Shown: piece after piece, positions 8,102 through 18,577 of the stretch
Layout of the letters: every line of letters starts with the position of its first letter
How positions within the stretch are numbered: position 1 is the first letter of the stretch
Source: Deinococcus sp.
GTDB taxonomy: Bacteria; Deinococcota; Deinococci; Deinococcales; Deinococcaceae
Assembly: GCF_018260555.1 (NCBI RefSeq)
Contig: NZ_JAGLBB010000056.1
Location: 1 to 20,758, forward strand
Reading direction: 5' to 3'
Length of the DNA: 20,758 nucleotides
Notes under the pieces: model-generated
Told to the model about the DNA's origin: nothing
The model's database searches: none
What the model saw: only the letters and a program-made list of their open reading frames with translations
Position numbers and translations under genes: made by a program

Positions 8102-9007
8102 GTGAGCCTGCCGGACGCACCCCCTGCCCTTCACGCCTTCCTGTACGCCGATCCGGCCGCGCATTCCCTGTCGCCCCGTATGCACCGGGCGGCGTTCGCT
8201 CATGCGGGTCTGAGTGGCACCTACGACGCGTTGCGGGTCGCTCCGGCCGACCTACCGGGTGCGGTCGAGGCCCTGCGGCGGCCCGGCGTGCTGGGCGCGA
8301 ACCTGAGCCTGCCGCACAAGGAGGCCGCCCTGCCGCTGCTTGACCGTCTCAGTGACGCGGCGCGGGCGGTGGGGGCCGTGAATACCATCGTTCACCGCGA
8401 CGGCCAGTTGCACGGCGACAACACCGACTCGCCGGGCCTGCGCGACGCCCTGTACGACGCCGGGTACATCTGGGAGCAGGGCGCCGAGGTGATCGTGCTG
8501 GGCGCCGGGGGGGCCGCCCGCGCCGCCGTACACGCCCTGATCACGGGCCGGCAGAACGTGACGGTCGTGAACCGCACCCTGGAACGCGCGCAGGCCATCG
8601 CCGCCGACTTGCACGTCCCGGACGCCGAATTTCAGGTGGCGGCCCTGCCCGCCCACGCGGCCCCGTGGGAGTCGGCGGCGCTGGTCGTGAACGCCAGCAG
8701 CGCCGGACTGAACGACCCAGGCCAGACGCCGCTGGACGCCGCGTTCCTGGCCCGCCTGCCCGCCGGGACGCTCGTGTACGACATGGTGTACAAACCCGCC
8801 GAGACCCGGTTGATGCGGGAGGCCCGCGCCGCCGGTCTGAACGCCGAGAACGGCCTGGGCATGCTGGCCCATCAGGCCCGGCTGGCCTTTCAAGCCTGGA
8901 CCGGCGCGGACGTGCCCGTGAGCGTGTTCCTGAACGCCCTTCAGGACGCCCCCCAGCCCGGTCCGGTCCCGACGCAGGGTGACGACCCCACCGGAGTTCA
9001 GGGCTGA
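8102..9007 (+). CDS. aroE: Shikimate dehydrogenase (NADP+)
   Basis: 301 residues; reduces 3-dehydroshikimate to shikimate in the aromatic amino-acid pathway. Substrate-site motifs are HSLSPRMHR (21-29), NLSLPHKE with catalytic Lys73, and GDNTDSPG with Asp109. The nucleotide-binding loop is GAGGAAR (134-140) followed by the VVNRT segment that selects NADP. MVYKPAET and NGLGMLAHQ complete the family pattern. The C-terminus carries a 20-residue Pro/Gly-rich extension beyond the usual end. The GTG start is set by the -10 box just upstream and the family N-terminus. Its TGA overlaps the start of the sensor kinase by one base (TGATG), an unusual partnership for a biosynthetic enzyme. Confidence 0.95.
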   Translation: MSLPDAPPALHAFLYADPAAHSLSPRMHRAAFAHAGLSGTYDALRVAPADLPGAVEALRRPGVLGANLSLPHKEAALPLLDRLSDAARAVGAVNTIVHRDGQLHGDNTDSPGLRDALYDAGYIWEQGAEVIVLGAGGAARAAVHALITGRQNVTVVNRTLERAQAIAADLHVPDAEFQVAALPAHAAPWESAALVVNASSAGLNDPGQTPLDAAFLARLPAGTLVYDMVYKPAETRLMREARAAGLNAENGLGMLAHQARLAFQAWTGADVPVSVFLNALQDAPQPGPVPTQGDDPTGVQG

Positions 9008-12000
9008 TGGGCCGCCCGCTCGGTCAGCGCGCTCCAGTGATGGTGCTGTTCCTGATCGTGGGCCTGACCCTGGCGGCAGCCCTGGTCGTCAACGCCTTCG
9101 TGAGCGCCCAGCAGCGCAGCCGCTTCGAGCGGGAAGCCGCCGTGTACACCCAGGCGCTGCAGGACCGCGTGTCCGTGTACGAGCGGCTGCTGGGCACGAT
9201 GCGCGCCGCGTGGGTCGCGGGGGGGCCGCTGCAGGCCGAGGCGGCCTTCACGCGTTTCGTAGACGGCCTGGACCTCGCCAAACGCTACCCGGGCCTGCAG
9301 GCCGTCGGGTACGGCCGGGCGGTCGCGGCGTCCGATACGGGCCGACTGGAACGCGAGTTACGGCAGACCGTCAAGCCGGACTTCCGGGTGAGACAGGCCA
9401 GCGACACCCAGGCGGAGCGGGTCGTGATCTCGCTGATCGCCCCGCTCAACGCGCAGAACGTCTCGGCGCTGGGATTCGACATGAACAGCGAACCCCGCCG
9501 CGCCCGGGGCTTTCATGCTGCGCGGACCCGTGACCGCGTTCAGGCGACCGACCTGCTGCCGCTGGCGCAGCGGGATGAGGCCGGCCAGCCCCTGAACGGG
9601 TTCCTGATGATGCTGCCCCTCTGGAACGACCCGGAGCAGCGGCAATCCCTGCGTGGGTTCCTGTACGTCGCCGTACGCGCCGACGCCCTCTTGCAGGACC
9701 TCACACCATTTCAGAGCGGCGAAGCGCTCCGCACCCGCGCCCTGCTTGCGGGTCATGACCTTCAGGTGAGCCCGCCGGACCTGGGAGGCCTGCCGTTCCG
9801 GTACACCTCGACCTTCTCGAAGGCCGGGCAGCAGTGGACCCTGGTTCACGGGGCCAGCGCCGATTTCGGCCGGGATTTCGCTTCGATCATTCCGCTGCTG
9901 ATCGTGCTGGTCGGGCTGGTCACCGCTGGCGTGGCCTTCTTGCTGGTCAAGGCGCAGGTGGACGCCCGCACCCGCGCCGAGAACCTGAACGTGTCGCTGG
10001 CGCAGGCCCGCACGCGCCAGGAACAGGCCCGCGCGGAATTCGAGGCGATCTTCCAGTCCATGCAGGACGCCGCTGCCTTCACCGATCCCGGCGGCCGCAT
10101 CCGCATGGTCAACCGCGCCCTGAGCGAGCAGTTCCGGGCCGCGCCGGGCGCCCTGAACGGGCACCTGCTGGGCGTCATTCACAGTGACCGCCGCCTGGAT
10201 AACCACCCGAGCTTCAACGCGCTGACCACGACCTTCACGCGGCAGGACGGCAGCCACTTCCAGGGCGAGATGCAGCGCGGCGAGGTCCGCAGCCATGACG
10301 GCGCGCTGCTGGGCCTGCTCGAAACCATCCGCGACGTCACGGACCGCGTTCAGTCCGAGCGCGCCCTGCTGGCCGGCGAACGCCGCTCACGCAGCATCCT
10401 GGACGCCATTCCACACATGATCAGCGTCAGCGACCCCGACGGGCAGGTGACCTTCACCAACGGCCAGTTCAGCGCCCGGCTGGGACCGCAGGGCCTGCGC
10501 GGCCACCTGGACGCCACCGGGCGCGCCGCGTACAGCCAGATGACCCGCGAGGCCGAGCAGAGCGGCGAGGGCGCGCAGTGCGAGGTGCAGCTGCAACTGC
10601 CGGGTGGGCCACGCTGGGCGGTGCTCAAGATCGTGCCGGTCCTCGATGAGCACGGGCAGGTTAGCGAGTGGGTGACCAGCGCCACCGACATCCACGACCG
10701 CGTGACCGCCGAACGTCTCGCGCAGCGCAACGAGCAGCGGTACCGGGGCGTGATCGAGGGCATGCCGCAGATCGTGTGGCTGACCGACCCGATCGGCACG
10801 CCCGTGTACTTCAACCGGCGCTGGAGCGAATTCGTGGGCGTGTCCCGCAGCGCCTCGGGCTTCCTGGGCCTGCTGCACCCCGAGGACCGCGCCGACTACT
10901 CGCGCCGCTGGGCGGACGCGCTGCGCCTGACCCGTCCCTTCGAAGCCGAGCACCGCCTGCTGCGCCACGACGGGCAGTACCGCACCTTCGTCACGCGCGG
11001 CTTGCCGGTGCGCGACACGAAGGGCCGCGTGATCGAATGGGTCGGGACGAGTACCGACGTGGACGACTCTGTGTACGCCGAGAACGCCGCGCGCCTGCTG
11101 GCCGACGTGACCGAACAGCTGAACGTCCGCAGCGCAAACGTCGATCCGCTGCGCCACGACCGCTACCGCGCCGCGCTGGCCCGCCTGACCAACCGCTTCG
11201 CGCAGGGCGCCGCCCTCTGGAGCGTCCACCCGACCACGCTGCTGGCCACCTCCAGTTCCTCTGATACATGGAACGCGCAGGCTTTTCAGGCCGTGGCCGC
11301 GCAGGCCACCGAACGTGTCCTGGTGACCGAGGAGCCGGTCTTTATCGGCGCGGACCCGGCCCTACACCGCATGAACGCCACGGGCGCGCTGTTCTCGCCG
11401 CTGATCGGGCGGGACGGGTCGCTCGTGGGTGTGCTGTGCCTGCTGTACCGGCAGGCGCTGACCGACCGCGATCAGGACCTCGCGCAGGACCTCGCGCAGC
11501 GCTTCACGTCCGCACTGAGCAACGACCTTCTTCAGGAGCGCGTGAACGCCGCGCAGGCGGACCTGCACCAGCTTAACCAGTCGCTTGAGGAACGCGTGCA
11601 GCGCCGCACCCTGGAACTCGAGGCGGCCAACCATGAACTCGAAGCGTTCAGTTACAGCGTCAGTCACGACCTGCGCACGCCCCTGCGGCACATCGTGGGC
11701 TTCGGTGACCTGCTCGTCAAGGAAACCGGTGGCGGCCTCAGCCCCAAGGGCCAGCGGTACCTGAAAGTCATCACGGACTCGGCCGGGCGCATGAGTCAAC
11801 TGATCGACGACCTGCTGGCGTTCTCCCGCATGGGCCGCCAGGAGCTGCGGCGCGAGCCCGTGAACCTGAGCAGCGTGATCGGCTCGGCCTGGACGGCCCT
11901 GGAACCCGACCGCGCCGGACGCCACGTCACACTGCACCTGCCCAGCGACCTCCCCACCGTGAGTGCCGATCAGAACCTGCTGGAACTGGTGTTCACGAAC

Positions 12001-12311
12001 CTGCTCAGTAACGCCATCAAGTACTCGCGCGGGCAACCCGATGCCAGCGTGTGGGTCACCGCCCAGACCGGCCCGGAGGTCGTGACCGTCTCGGTGCGGG
12101 ACAACGGCGCTGGGTTCGACCCGCGATACGTGGATAAACTGTTCGGTGTGTTCCAACGTCTGCACCGCCCCGATGAATTCGAAGGCATCGGCATAGGCCT
12201 CGCCAACGTGCGAAGAATCGTCAACCGTCACGGCGGTCAGGTCAGCGCGGACGCCGTGCCGGGTGAGGGCGCGACCTTCACCGTTACGCTCCCTATACAC
12301 CCGGAGGAAGC

Positions 12312-12315
<4 letters not shown>
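9007..12315 (+). CDS. Membrane sensor histidine kinase, CHASE-PAS3-GAF-HisKA-HATPase
   Basis: 1102 residues. Domains in order: membrane helix at about 11-33; extracytoplasmic CHASE-type domain (about 40-285, with GLQAVGYGRAV and APLNAQN...GFDMNSEP typical of CHASE); second membrane helix at about 293-316; short coiled coil; PAS domains at about 344-455, 456-570 and 574-690 (the third with a clear PAC: RVIEWVGTSTDV); GAF-like domain at about 697-842; coiled coil 843-882; HisKA with phospho-acceptor His887 in VSHDLRTPL; HATPase with N-box NLLSNAIKYS, G1 VRDNGAGF, and G2 EGIGIGLAN. The kinase half resembles bacteriophytochrome-type kinases, but no bilin-binding domain is evident. It probably senses a small extracellular ligand through CHASE and a cytosolic cue through PAS/GAF. 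Its last four bases (GTGA) contain the next start, so the two kinases are translationally coupled. Confidence 0.92.
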
Positions 12316-13657
<1,342 letters not shown>

Positions 13658-13661
<4 letters not shown>

Positions 13662-13678
13662 TCCCGACTCCGGATCAG
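13658..13678 (+). terminator. Short hairpin overlapping the hybrid-kinase stop
   Basis: CTGATCC (13658-13664) and GGATCAG (13672-13678) form a perfect 7-bp stem with a 7-nt loop that includes the stop codon. There is no T-tract, so termination is uncertain. The rest of the 192-nt spacer to the next gene shows a TTGACA (13682-13687) without a matching -10. Confidence 0.35.
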
Positions 13679-13841
13679 TGGTTGACAAATTCGTTCGATC
13701 CGCGCGGCTGCGAGGAAGCGTCCGGCGAAGCTCCGGGCATGGCATGGGCCACCCGAGGTGCTTGCGGGTCAATGGAACAGACGGCTGTCCTGCCGTGCAG
13801 GCAGGTTGGACAGCGGGACCACCTTCACGCGGGGCGCGCGG

Positions 13842-13847
13842 TAGCCT
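13842..13847 (+). promoter_or_regulatory. -10 box TAGCCT for the OsmC-family gene (leaderless start)
   Basis: TAGCCT ends 6 nt before the ATG at 13854 with only GCGCGC between, leaving no room for a ribosome-binding site. Confidence 0.55.
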
Positions 13848-13853
13848 GCGCGC

Positions 13854-14252
13854 ATGAAGAAGACCCTGCATGTCACGTGGCTCGGCGAGCAACGCTACCT
13901 GGGCGTCAGCGAGAGCGGGCACCAGTTACTGATCGACAACAGCCCCACCAAGGTGGGCGTGTCGCCCATGGAGGCTCTGCTTGGCGCGCTGGCCACCTGC
14001 ACCGCCTACGACGTGGTCGAGATCATGAAAAAACGCCGCACGCCCCTGGCCTCCTACCGCGTCGAGGTCGAAGGCGAGCGGGCCGACACCAACCCGAAAC
14101 GCTACACGCACATCACGGTGCGCCACATCGCGAGCGGCGAAGGCGTGACGGGCGAGGCACTGGAGAAGGCCGCGCACCTGAGTCACGAGAAGTACTGCTC
14201 GGTCGCCGCGACCCTGAACAGCGAGATCGCTGTCGAAACCCGCGTCGAGTAG
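13854..14252 (+). CDS. OsmC family protein (YhfA-like)
   Basis: 132 residues. It has the OsmC/Ohr fold signature: SPMEALLGALATCTAYDVVEIMKKRR with the first conserved Cys49, and HEKYCSVAATL with the second Cys115. In Ohr/OsmC these two cysteines reduce organic hydroperoxides. The EIMKKRR helix and short length are closer to the YhfA-like branch, whose substrate is not well established. Cytoplasmic, no signal peptide. It stands alone with its own promoter between the kinase genes and the convergent cell-wall operon. Confidence 0.9.
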   Translation: MKKTLHVTWLGEQRYLGVSESGHQLLIDNSPTKVGVSPMEALLGALATCTAYDVVEIMKKRRTPLASYRVEVEGERADTNPKRYTHITVRHIASGEGVTGEALEKAAHLSHEKYCSVAATLNSEIAVETRVE

Positions 14253-14272
14253 ACCGGGTCTCTCGCCCGCCG

Positions 14273-14295
14273 CGTGAAGGCCGGTGGCTTTCACG
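14273..14295. terminator. Hairpin between convergent osmC-family and PBP2 genes
   Basis: CGTGAAGGCC (14273-14282) and GGCTTTCACG (14286-14295) form a 10-bp stem with one G-T pair and a 3-nt loop. Lying between convergent genes it could serve both strands, though neither strand has a U-tract next to it. Confidence 0.55.
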
Positions 14296-14313
14296 GGCCG
14301 TCCGTAGAGCGCG

Positions 14314-14337
14314 GCCGGGGCGAATATTCCGGCTTTT
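14314..14337 (+). terminator. Intrinsic terminator candidate, plus strand
   Basis: GCCGG (14314-14318) and CCGGC (14329-14333), extendable by two G-T pairs, followed directly by TTTT. It would stop transcripts from the OsmC-family gene before they run into the convergent operon. Confidence 0.55.
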
Positions 14338-14360
14338 CGTGGGGCAGCGGGGTGGGCCGT

Positions 14361-16424
14361 TCAGGGTCGCTGCGTGCCGCTGGCCGCCCCAGCCGCCGCG
14401 GCCCGCTGCGCCCTGATCTTGTACACCTCGTGCATCTGGTCGAGTTCGCCGGTGCAGGGCTGCTGTGTGTTCAGGGGCAGGGCGCTGCCCTGTTCGTTCA
14501 GGGTCACGCACCAGCGCGCGGCGAACATCTTCTTCGCGGCTTTCAGGGCCGGGCCGGACCCCTCACCGCCGTTCTGGAAGAACGTCACGACCGCGAAGTT
14601 CGGGCTGGACAGCGGCCCGTACCCCTCGTACCACGCGTGCGTGTATGCGTAGCCGCCCCGGCGACTCAGGCCGTTCTCGGCCGTGCCGGTCTTCCCGCCG
14701 GTCCGTACCGGGAACAGCAGCGGGCCGACCTCGTGCCGGGACGTGCCGGTAGGAATGCTGGTCGTCCAGGACATCCCCTCCTTTACAAAGTCGAACACGG
14801 CGGTGTTGCCGTTGCGGACCACGTTGACGGCCGGTTTACGGGCAACCGGGACCCCGCCGACCGCTTTGAGGACCGTCAGGGGGCGTTTCTGCCCGCCGTT
14901 CACGATGGTGGACATCACCGAGATGACCTGCGCGGGCGTGACCAGCACGTCCCCCTGACCGATGCTCATGTTCAGGCCGAACCCCGGGTACCACGGGGCC
15001 TGGGGACTGGAGTAATCATCCACGTCGAGCAGCAGGCCGGTCTTCTCGCCGACCAGTTCCACGCCGGTCCCGCTGTTGTATCCCAGTTCTGTCAGGCGGG
15101 ACTTGAGTTGCCGCGAGTACTCTTCCGGACCGGCCCGCGCCGCCGAATCGTAGTACCACGTGTTGCACGAGAAGGCCACGGCCTTGCGGCCATCCACCGG
15201 ACCCAGGCTGTAGTGCGCCCAATTATTGAACCTCGCCCGCCCGAAGTAGTACGACGGAGCGCAGTTCACCGTGAAATTGCCCCACTTCTCCACGTACATC
15301 AGGGTCGTGGCGATCTTGAACACGCTGCCCGGGTTGTACGATTGCACGGCGCGGTTGGTGGTCACGGCGTCCAGCTCCGCCAGGGGGCGGTTCGGGTCGA
15401 TGGCCCAGTTCTTGGCAGCCGGGTCGGGGCTGGGCACCCGCGAGAACCAGTTCGGATCGTACGCCGGACTGCTGGCCATCGCCAGGATCTCGTTGGTGCG
15501 AGGATCGATGGCAATCACCGCGCCGCGCGTGTAAGGCTCGGCCGGCTTACCGTACTTCGCGCGGCCCGCGTTCACGTCGCGCAGACCCTCACGCAGCGCC
15601 CGCTCGGCGGTCCGCTGAAGGGTGGAGTCGATGGTCAACGTCACGTCCTGCCCCTTCCTGCCGGGCGTGATGATCCGCTCGGTCTGCGGTTTGCCGCCTG
15701 CCGTGACCTCACGGCGTTTCAGGCCGTTCCTGCCCTGTAGCGTTTTTTGCAGGCTGTACTCCAGGCCGCTGCGGCCCACCAGGTCTCCCAGCGTATAGCC
15801 CTCGTCCTCAATCTGCTTCTGCGTGGCTTCCTGCACGTACCCCAGCAGGTGCCCGGCCATCTTGCCTTCCGGGTACACCCGCTCGACCCGTTCGCGCAGT
15901 TCCAGGCTCGGGACCAGCACCGTGTACTCGTAGAGCGCCGAGAGTTTCTCGTGGGGGATGTTGCGCGCCAGGACCGTTTGGGCCTCGCGTTGGCGGTCCG
16001 GTTCACGAGGCTGCGCGCCATCGAGCGCCCCGGGTTTGATGCCCGCCAGGTACACGATCTTGTCCCATGACGGAATGGCCTGCTCGGGATCGTCCGGGTT
16101 GCGGCGGCCCGTGTAGACGAGATCCACGGCCAGCCGGTTGGTGGCCAGCAGCACGCCGTCGCGGGTGCGGATCTCGCCGCGCAGGGCCGGCACCACATCG
16201 TCGCGCTGATAGTTGCTGGCCGAACGCACGGCGAACTGGTCGTGCTGCACGATCTGCAACTGGTACAGCCGCCCGCCCAGGACCAGCAGGCCCAGGCTGA
16301 AGGTCAGGGCCGTCCACTTGACCCGCGCCGCTCCCTCCTGTGACGAGCGCCGCGTGCGGGCCTTCGCTGCCGCCCGGCGGCGACCGCGCACCCGGCGGTC
16401 CAGGGCTTTTCCGGCGCGGCTCAC
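14361..16424 (-). CDS. mrdA: Penicillin-binding protein 2 (elongation transpeptidase)
   Basis: 687 residues from GTG 16424, which overlaps the mreD stop as GTGA (16421-16424); longer open sequence upstream is mreD DNA. A very basic cytoplasmic tail (1-35, RRVRGRRRAAAKARTRRS) precedes one membrane anchor (about 36-58). The non-catalytic dimerisation region includes RGEIRTRDGVLLATNR and GRSGLEYSLQKTLQGRNG. The transpeptidase carries all three active-site motifs: Ser367-V-F-Lys370, Ser419-C-Asn421, and Lys578-T-G. Thus it is an active class B PBP that cross-links peptidoglycan with MreCD and RodA. The tail after KTG is about 100 residues, ending in an Ala/Gly-rich run. RodA is not in the window. 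Confidence 0.94.
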   Translation of the reverse strand: MSRAGKALDRRVRGRRRAAAKARTRRSSQEGAARVKWTALTFSLGLLVLGGRLYQLQIVQHDQFAVRSASNYQRDDVVPALRGEIRTRDGVLLATNRLAVDLVYTGRRNPDDPEQAIPSWDKIVYLAGIKPGALDGAQPREPDRQREAQTVLARNIPHEKLSALYEYTVLVPSLELRERVERVYPEGKMAGHLLGYVQEATQKQIEDEGYTLGDLVGRSGLEYSLQKTLQGRNGLKRREVTAGGKPQTERIITPGRKGQDVTLTIDSTLQRTAERALREGLRDVNAGRAKYGKPAEPYTRGAVIAIDPRTNEILAMASSPAYDPNWFSRVPSPDPAAKNWAIDPNRPLAELDAVTTNRAVQSYNPGSVFKIATTLMYVEKWGNFTVNCAPSYYFGRARFNNWAHYSLGPVDGRKAVAFSCNTWYYDSAARAGPEEYSRQLKSRLTELGYNSGTGVELVGEKTGLLLDVDDYSSPQAPWYPGFGLNMSIGQGDVLVTPAQVISVMSTIVNGGQKRPLTVLKAVGGVPVARKPAVNVVRNGNTAVFDFVKEGMSWTTSIPTGTSRHEVGPLLFPVRTGGKTGTAENGLSRRGGYAYTHAWYEGYGPLSSPNFAVVTFFQNGGEGSGPALKAAKKMFAARWCVTLNEQGSALPLNTQQPCTGELDQMHEVYKIRAQRAAAAGAASGTQRP

Positions 16425-16960
16425 GAGAGCTGCTCCTCGGGACCACGGCGCGGTCCAAAGGTCCACGCCACCAACCGGTCCCACAGCGGGAAGACGAGCA
16501 GTGTGCCCACCAGCAGCGGCGGCACGGTCGTCCAGAGGAGAGCCACCGTGATCAGGTCCGCGCGCAGCCAGTAGTTGAGGAACAGGAAGGTCAGCCACTC
16601 ACCAGTCACGGCCAGCAGAACCGTCAGCAGAGACTGGAACAACCCGCTGTCGGCCACGGAGCGGCGCACCAGCAGCGCCAGCAGCGCGCCGCCCATCACG
16701 CCCGCCGCGTGCAGGCCCAGCGTGCCGCCGCCCAGCAGGTCCTGCCCCAACCCCACGCCGTACGCGGCCACCAGCGCCCAGGCTGGAGGCAACCGCCACA
16801 TCAGCGCCACGCCGGTCAGCAGGAACAGGTCCGGCGCGGGAATCCCGGCGGCGTCCGACAGGCGCGACAGCACGCCCTGCGCGGCGATCAGCAGCGCGGT
16901 GTACACGAGCAGTTTGACCCAGCGCAGTGGACCGCGCGAAACCGGGTAGGCGTTTCTCAT
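16421..16960 (-). CDS. mreD: Rod shape-determining protein MreD
   Basis: 179 residues from ATG 16960, preceded at 5 nt by GGAG (16966-16969). The upstream open frame to 17095 runs through the dispersed repeat and is not coding. Five or six hydrophobic segments span nearly the whole protein, including PDLFLLTGVALMWRLPPAWA and a glycine-rich GVGLGQDLLGGGTLGLHA typical of MreD. It is an integral membrane partner of MreC and PBP2 in the elongation complex. MreD is poorly conserved, and the call rests on topology, motif and position between mreC and PBP2. It is separated from mreC by 178 nt, whereas all the other genes of this operon overlap. Confidence 0.9.
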   Translation of the reverse strand: MRNAYPVSRGPLRWVKLLVYTALLIAAQGVLSRLSDAAGIPAPDLFLLTGVALMWRLPPAWALVAAYGVGLGQDLLGGGTLGLHAAGVMGGALLALLVRRSVADSGLFQSLLTVLLAVTGEWLTFLFLNYWLRADLITVALLWTTVPPLLVGTLLVFPLWDRLVAWTFGPRRGPEEQLS

Positions 16961-16994
16961 ACTCGCTCCGACCGATACGGAGCCGGGTGAGAGG

Positions 16995-17040
16995 GCGCGG
17001 AGCGCGTGGCAGAAGCAAGGACGTAGCAGCGGGAATGGAG
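16995..17040 (+). repeat. Dispersed 46-nt repeat, copy 1 (between mreC and mreD)
   Basis: Matches the copy at 20712-20757 at 41 of 46 positions without gaps, in the same orientation, beginning GCGCGGAGCGCGT and ending AGCGGGAATGGAG. Both copies are intergenic. It lies inside an operon, upstream of the mreD ribosome site, and so is transcribed as its complement. Confidence 0.85.
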
Positions 17041-17138
17041 CGATTCCGGCGCCTTCCCGGAAACCCGCAATGAGAGTTTCGACGTGCTTATCCACCCTGT
17101 GCGCTGACAGGTTGTGAACAGAACAGACGGATTGCGTC

Positions 17139-17921
17139 TCACAGGCCCTCCAGCAGCGTGACGTCCTCGATCACACCTACGTCCACGCTGGGTTTCACGA
17201 TGACGGTCCGGCTGATGTCATTCGGGCCGAGCGGCAGCACCTTCTCGACCGTGCCCACGCGGACCCCAACCGGGAAGACGCCGCCCAGACTGTTCGTGAC
17301 CAGCACGTCCCCGACCTTGATGGGTACGCTGCGCGAGAATTCGGCGCGCAACCGGTCGGGTGGTATGCCGCGCGCCAGTCCGCGCCCACCCTTATTGCCC
17401 TGGAGGGTGACACCCACGCTGCTTTCCGGGTCCACCAGCGCCACGACCGTTGAGCTGTGTTCCGACACGTCCGTAATCTGCCCGACCAGTCCGGCCGGAA
17501 CGGTGACCGGCATGCGCAGCCGCACACCGTCGCGCGACCCCATGTTCAGGTCCAGCCGCGCCAGGAGCGGACTGGGATCAACGGCGATCACCTGCGCGAT
17601 CCCCAGAGCGTTGGGGGCCTGCGTGGTCGTGATGTTCATCACCTGCTTGAGTCGTGAGACCTCGCGCCGTAACAGTTCGTTCTGCTGGCGCAGCACGTCG
17701 TTCTGCCTGCCCAGCCTTCCCACCTCGCGCGACAGGTCCCGCTCATCGAGCAGTGTCACGTACGCCCGGCGAATGTTGTCGGCTACCACGACGGACGCCC
17801 GCGTGATGGAGGCCGTCCCGGCACGCAGGGCCGACGGCGCCACCACCTGAAAGCGGGTGGTGACCATGCTGAGAAACAACAGTCCCAGCGAGACCAGCAG
17901 GAGTCTGCGGACCTCGGTCAC
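17139..17921 (-). CDS. mreC: Rod shape-determining protein MreC
   Basis: 260 residues from GTG 17921, which overlaps the maf stop as GTGA (17918-17921). A single membrane anchor (RRLLLVSLGLLFLSMVTTRF, about 5-24) is followed by a coiled coil (about 52-95, ending LRQQNELLRREVSRLKQVMN) and the two beta domains of MreC, with VPAGLVGQITDVSEHSSTVV and GDVLVTNSLGGVFPVGVRVG clearly recognisable. MreC is extracytoplasmic and activates PBP2-RodA. No mreB is adjacent. The 178-nt gap to mreD carries the dispersed repeat, a 5-bp CCTGT/ACAGG hairpin (17096-17111) and a near-DnaA-box TTATCCACC. Confidence 0.93.
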   Translation of the reverse strand: MTEVRRLLLVSLGLLFLSMVTTRFQVVAPSALRAGTASITRASVVVADNIRRAYVTLLDERDLSREVGRLGRQNDVLRQQNELLRREVSRLKQVMNITTTQAPNALGIAQVIAVDPSPLLARLDLNMGSRDGVRLRMPVTVPAGLVGQITDVSEHSSTVVALVDPESSVGVTLQGNKGGRGLARGIPPDRLRAEFSRSVPIKVGDVLVTNSLGGVFPVGVRVGTVEKVLPLGPNDISRTVIVKPSVDVGVIEDVTLLEGL

Positions 17922-18577
17922 GCCCCGGCGACCTCCAGGGGCGGCGCGGCGTGCAGGGGCGGCGCGGCGTGCAGGCTGCCCCACACAGGAACGCCCGCCC
18001 CGCGCAACACGCGGATCACGACCGACAGCGGAAAGCCCACCACGTTCGAGTACTCGCCGTCCAGACGCTCGACCAGCGCCATGCCCAGGCCCTGAATGCC
18101 GTACCCGCCGGCCTTGTCCAGACCCTCGCCCGTCGCGGCGTAATGCGCGGTTTCCGCGTCGTCCAGCGCGCGGAAGGTCACGCGGGTGCGCGCCACCTCG
18201 ACCGATTCGGCCGCGCCGTGCAGGGCCGCCACGCCGGTGTACACGTCATGCGTGCGGCCCGACAGCAGGCGCAGGAACGCCTCGTTCTCGGCGGTCGTGG
18301 CGGGCTTGGCCAGCAGCGCCGCGCCCACCGCGACCACCGTGTCCGCCGCGAGGACCACGGCGTCCGGGTGCGCGCGCGCCACCGAGCGGCCCTTGAGCAG
18401 CGCGAGTTGCGCCGCCAGCGCGCGCGGGTCCGTCTCGGTGCTGGCCTCGTCCTCGCCGCTGACGATCACCTCGAAGGCCACGCCCAGTCCGCCCAGCAGT
18501 TCACGGCGCCGGGGACTGCCGGACGCCAGCACCACCCTCGGTGCGGTGGGGGCCGCGCCGCCGGAGACGCCCGTCAC
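17918..18577 (-). CDS. maf: Maf family nucleoside triphosphate pyrophosphatase
   Basis: 219 residues from GTG 18577, which shares one base with the deoC stop (TAGTG). Family motifs are VVLASGSPRRRELL near the N-terminus, VVLAADTVVAVG, the SGRTHDVYTGVA segment, and YGIQGLGMALVERLDGEYSNVVGFPL. Maf proteins hydrolyse modified or non-canonical nucleotides such as dTTP/UTP analogues and influence septum formation. maf beside mreBCD is a conserved arrangement, which supports this operon. The C-terminus is longer than usual and carries a tandem duplication (LHAAPP twice). Confidence 0.93.
   Translation of the reverse strand: MTGVSGGAAPTAPRVVLASGSPRRRELLGGLGVAFEVIVSGEDEASTETDPRALAAQLALLKGRSVARAHPDAVVLAADTVVAVGAALLAKPATTAENEAFLRLLSGRTHDVYTGVAALHGAAESVEVARTRVTFRALDDAETAHYAATGEGLDKAGGYGIQGLGMALVERLDGEYSNVVGFPLSVVIRVLRGAGVPVWGSLHAAPPLHAAPPLEVAGA
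17941..17976. repeat. 18-nt in-frame tandem duplication in the maf tail
   Basis: Units 17941-17958 and 17959-17976 differ only in their last base. They encode two copies of a six-residue His-Ala-Ala-Pro-Pro-Leu unit near the maf C-terminus. Confidence 0.85.

Noticed and set aside
9358..10296. Minus-strand open frame opposite the sensor kinase
   Set aside because: Low-information antisense translation of CHASE and PAS coding sequence; no ribosome site or family match.
13682..13687. Consensus -35 TTGACA after the hybrid kinase
   Set aside because: No -10 element at 16-18 nt and the next gene has its own -10 box about 150 nt downstream.
17088..17096. TTATCCACC, one mismatch from a DnaA box, near a small hairpin
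   Set aside because: A single imperfect box without clustering, AT-rich region or dnaA/dnaN neighbours does not support an origin.
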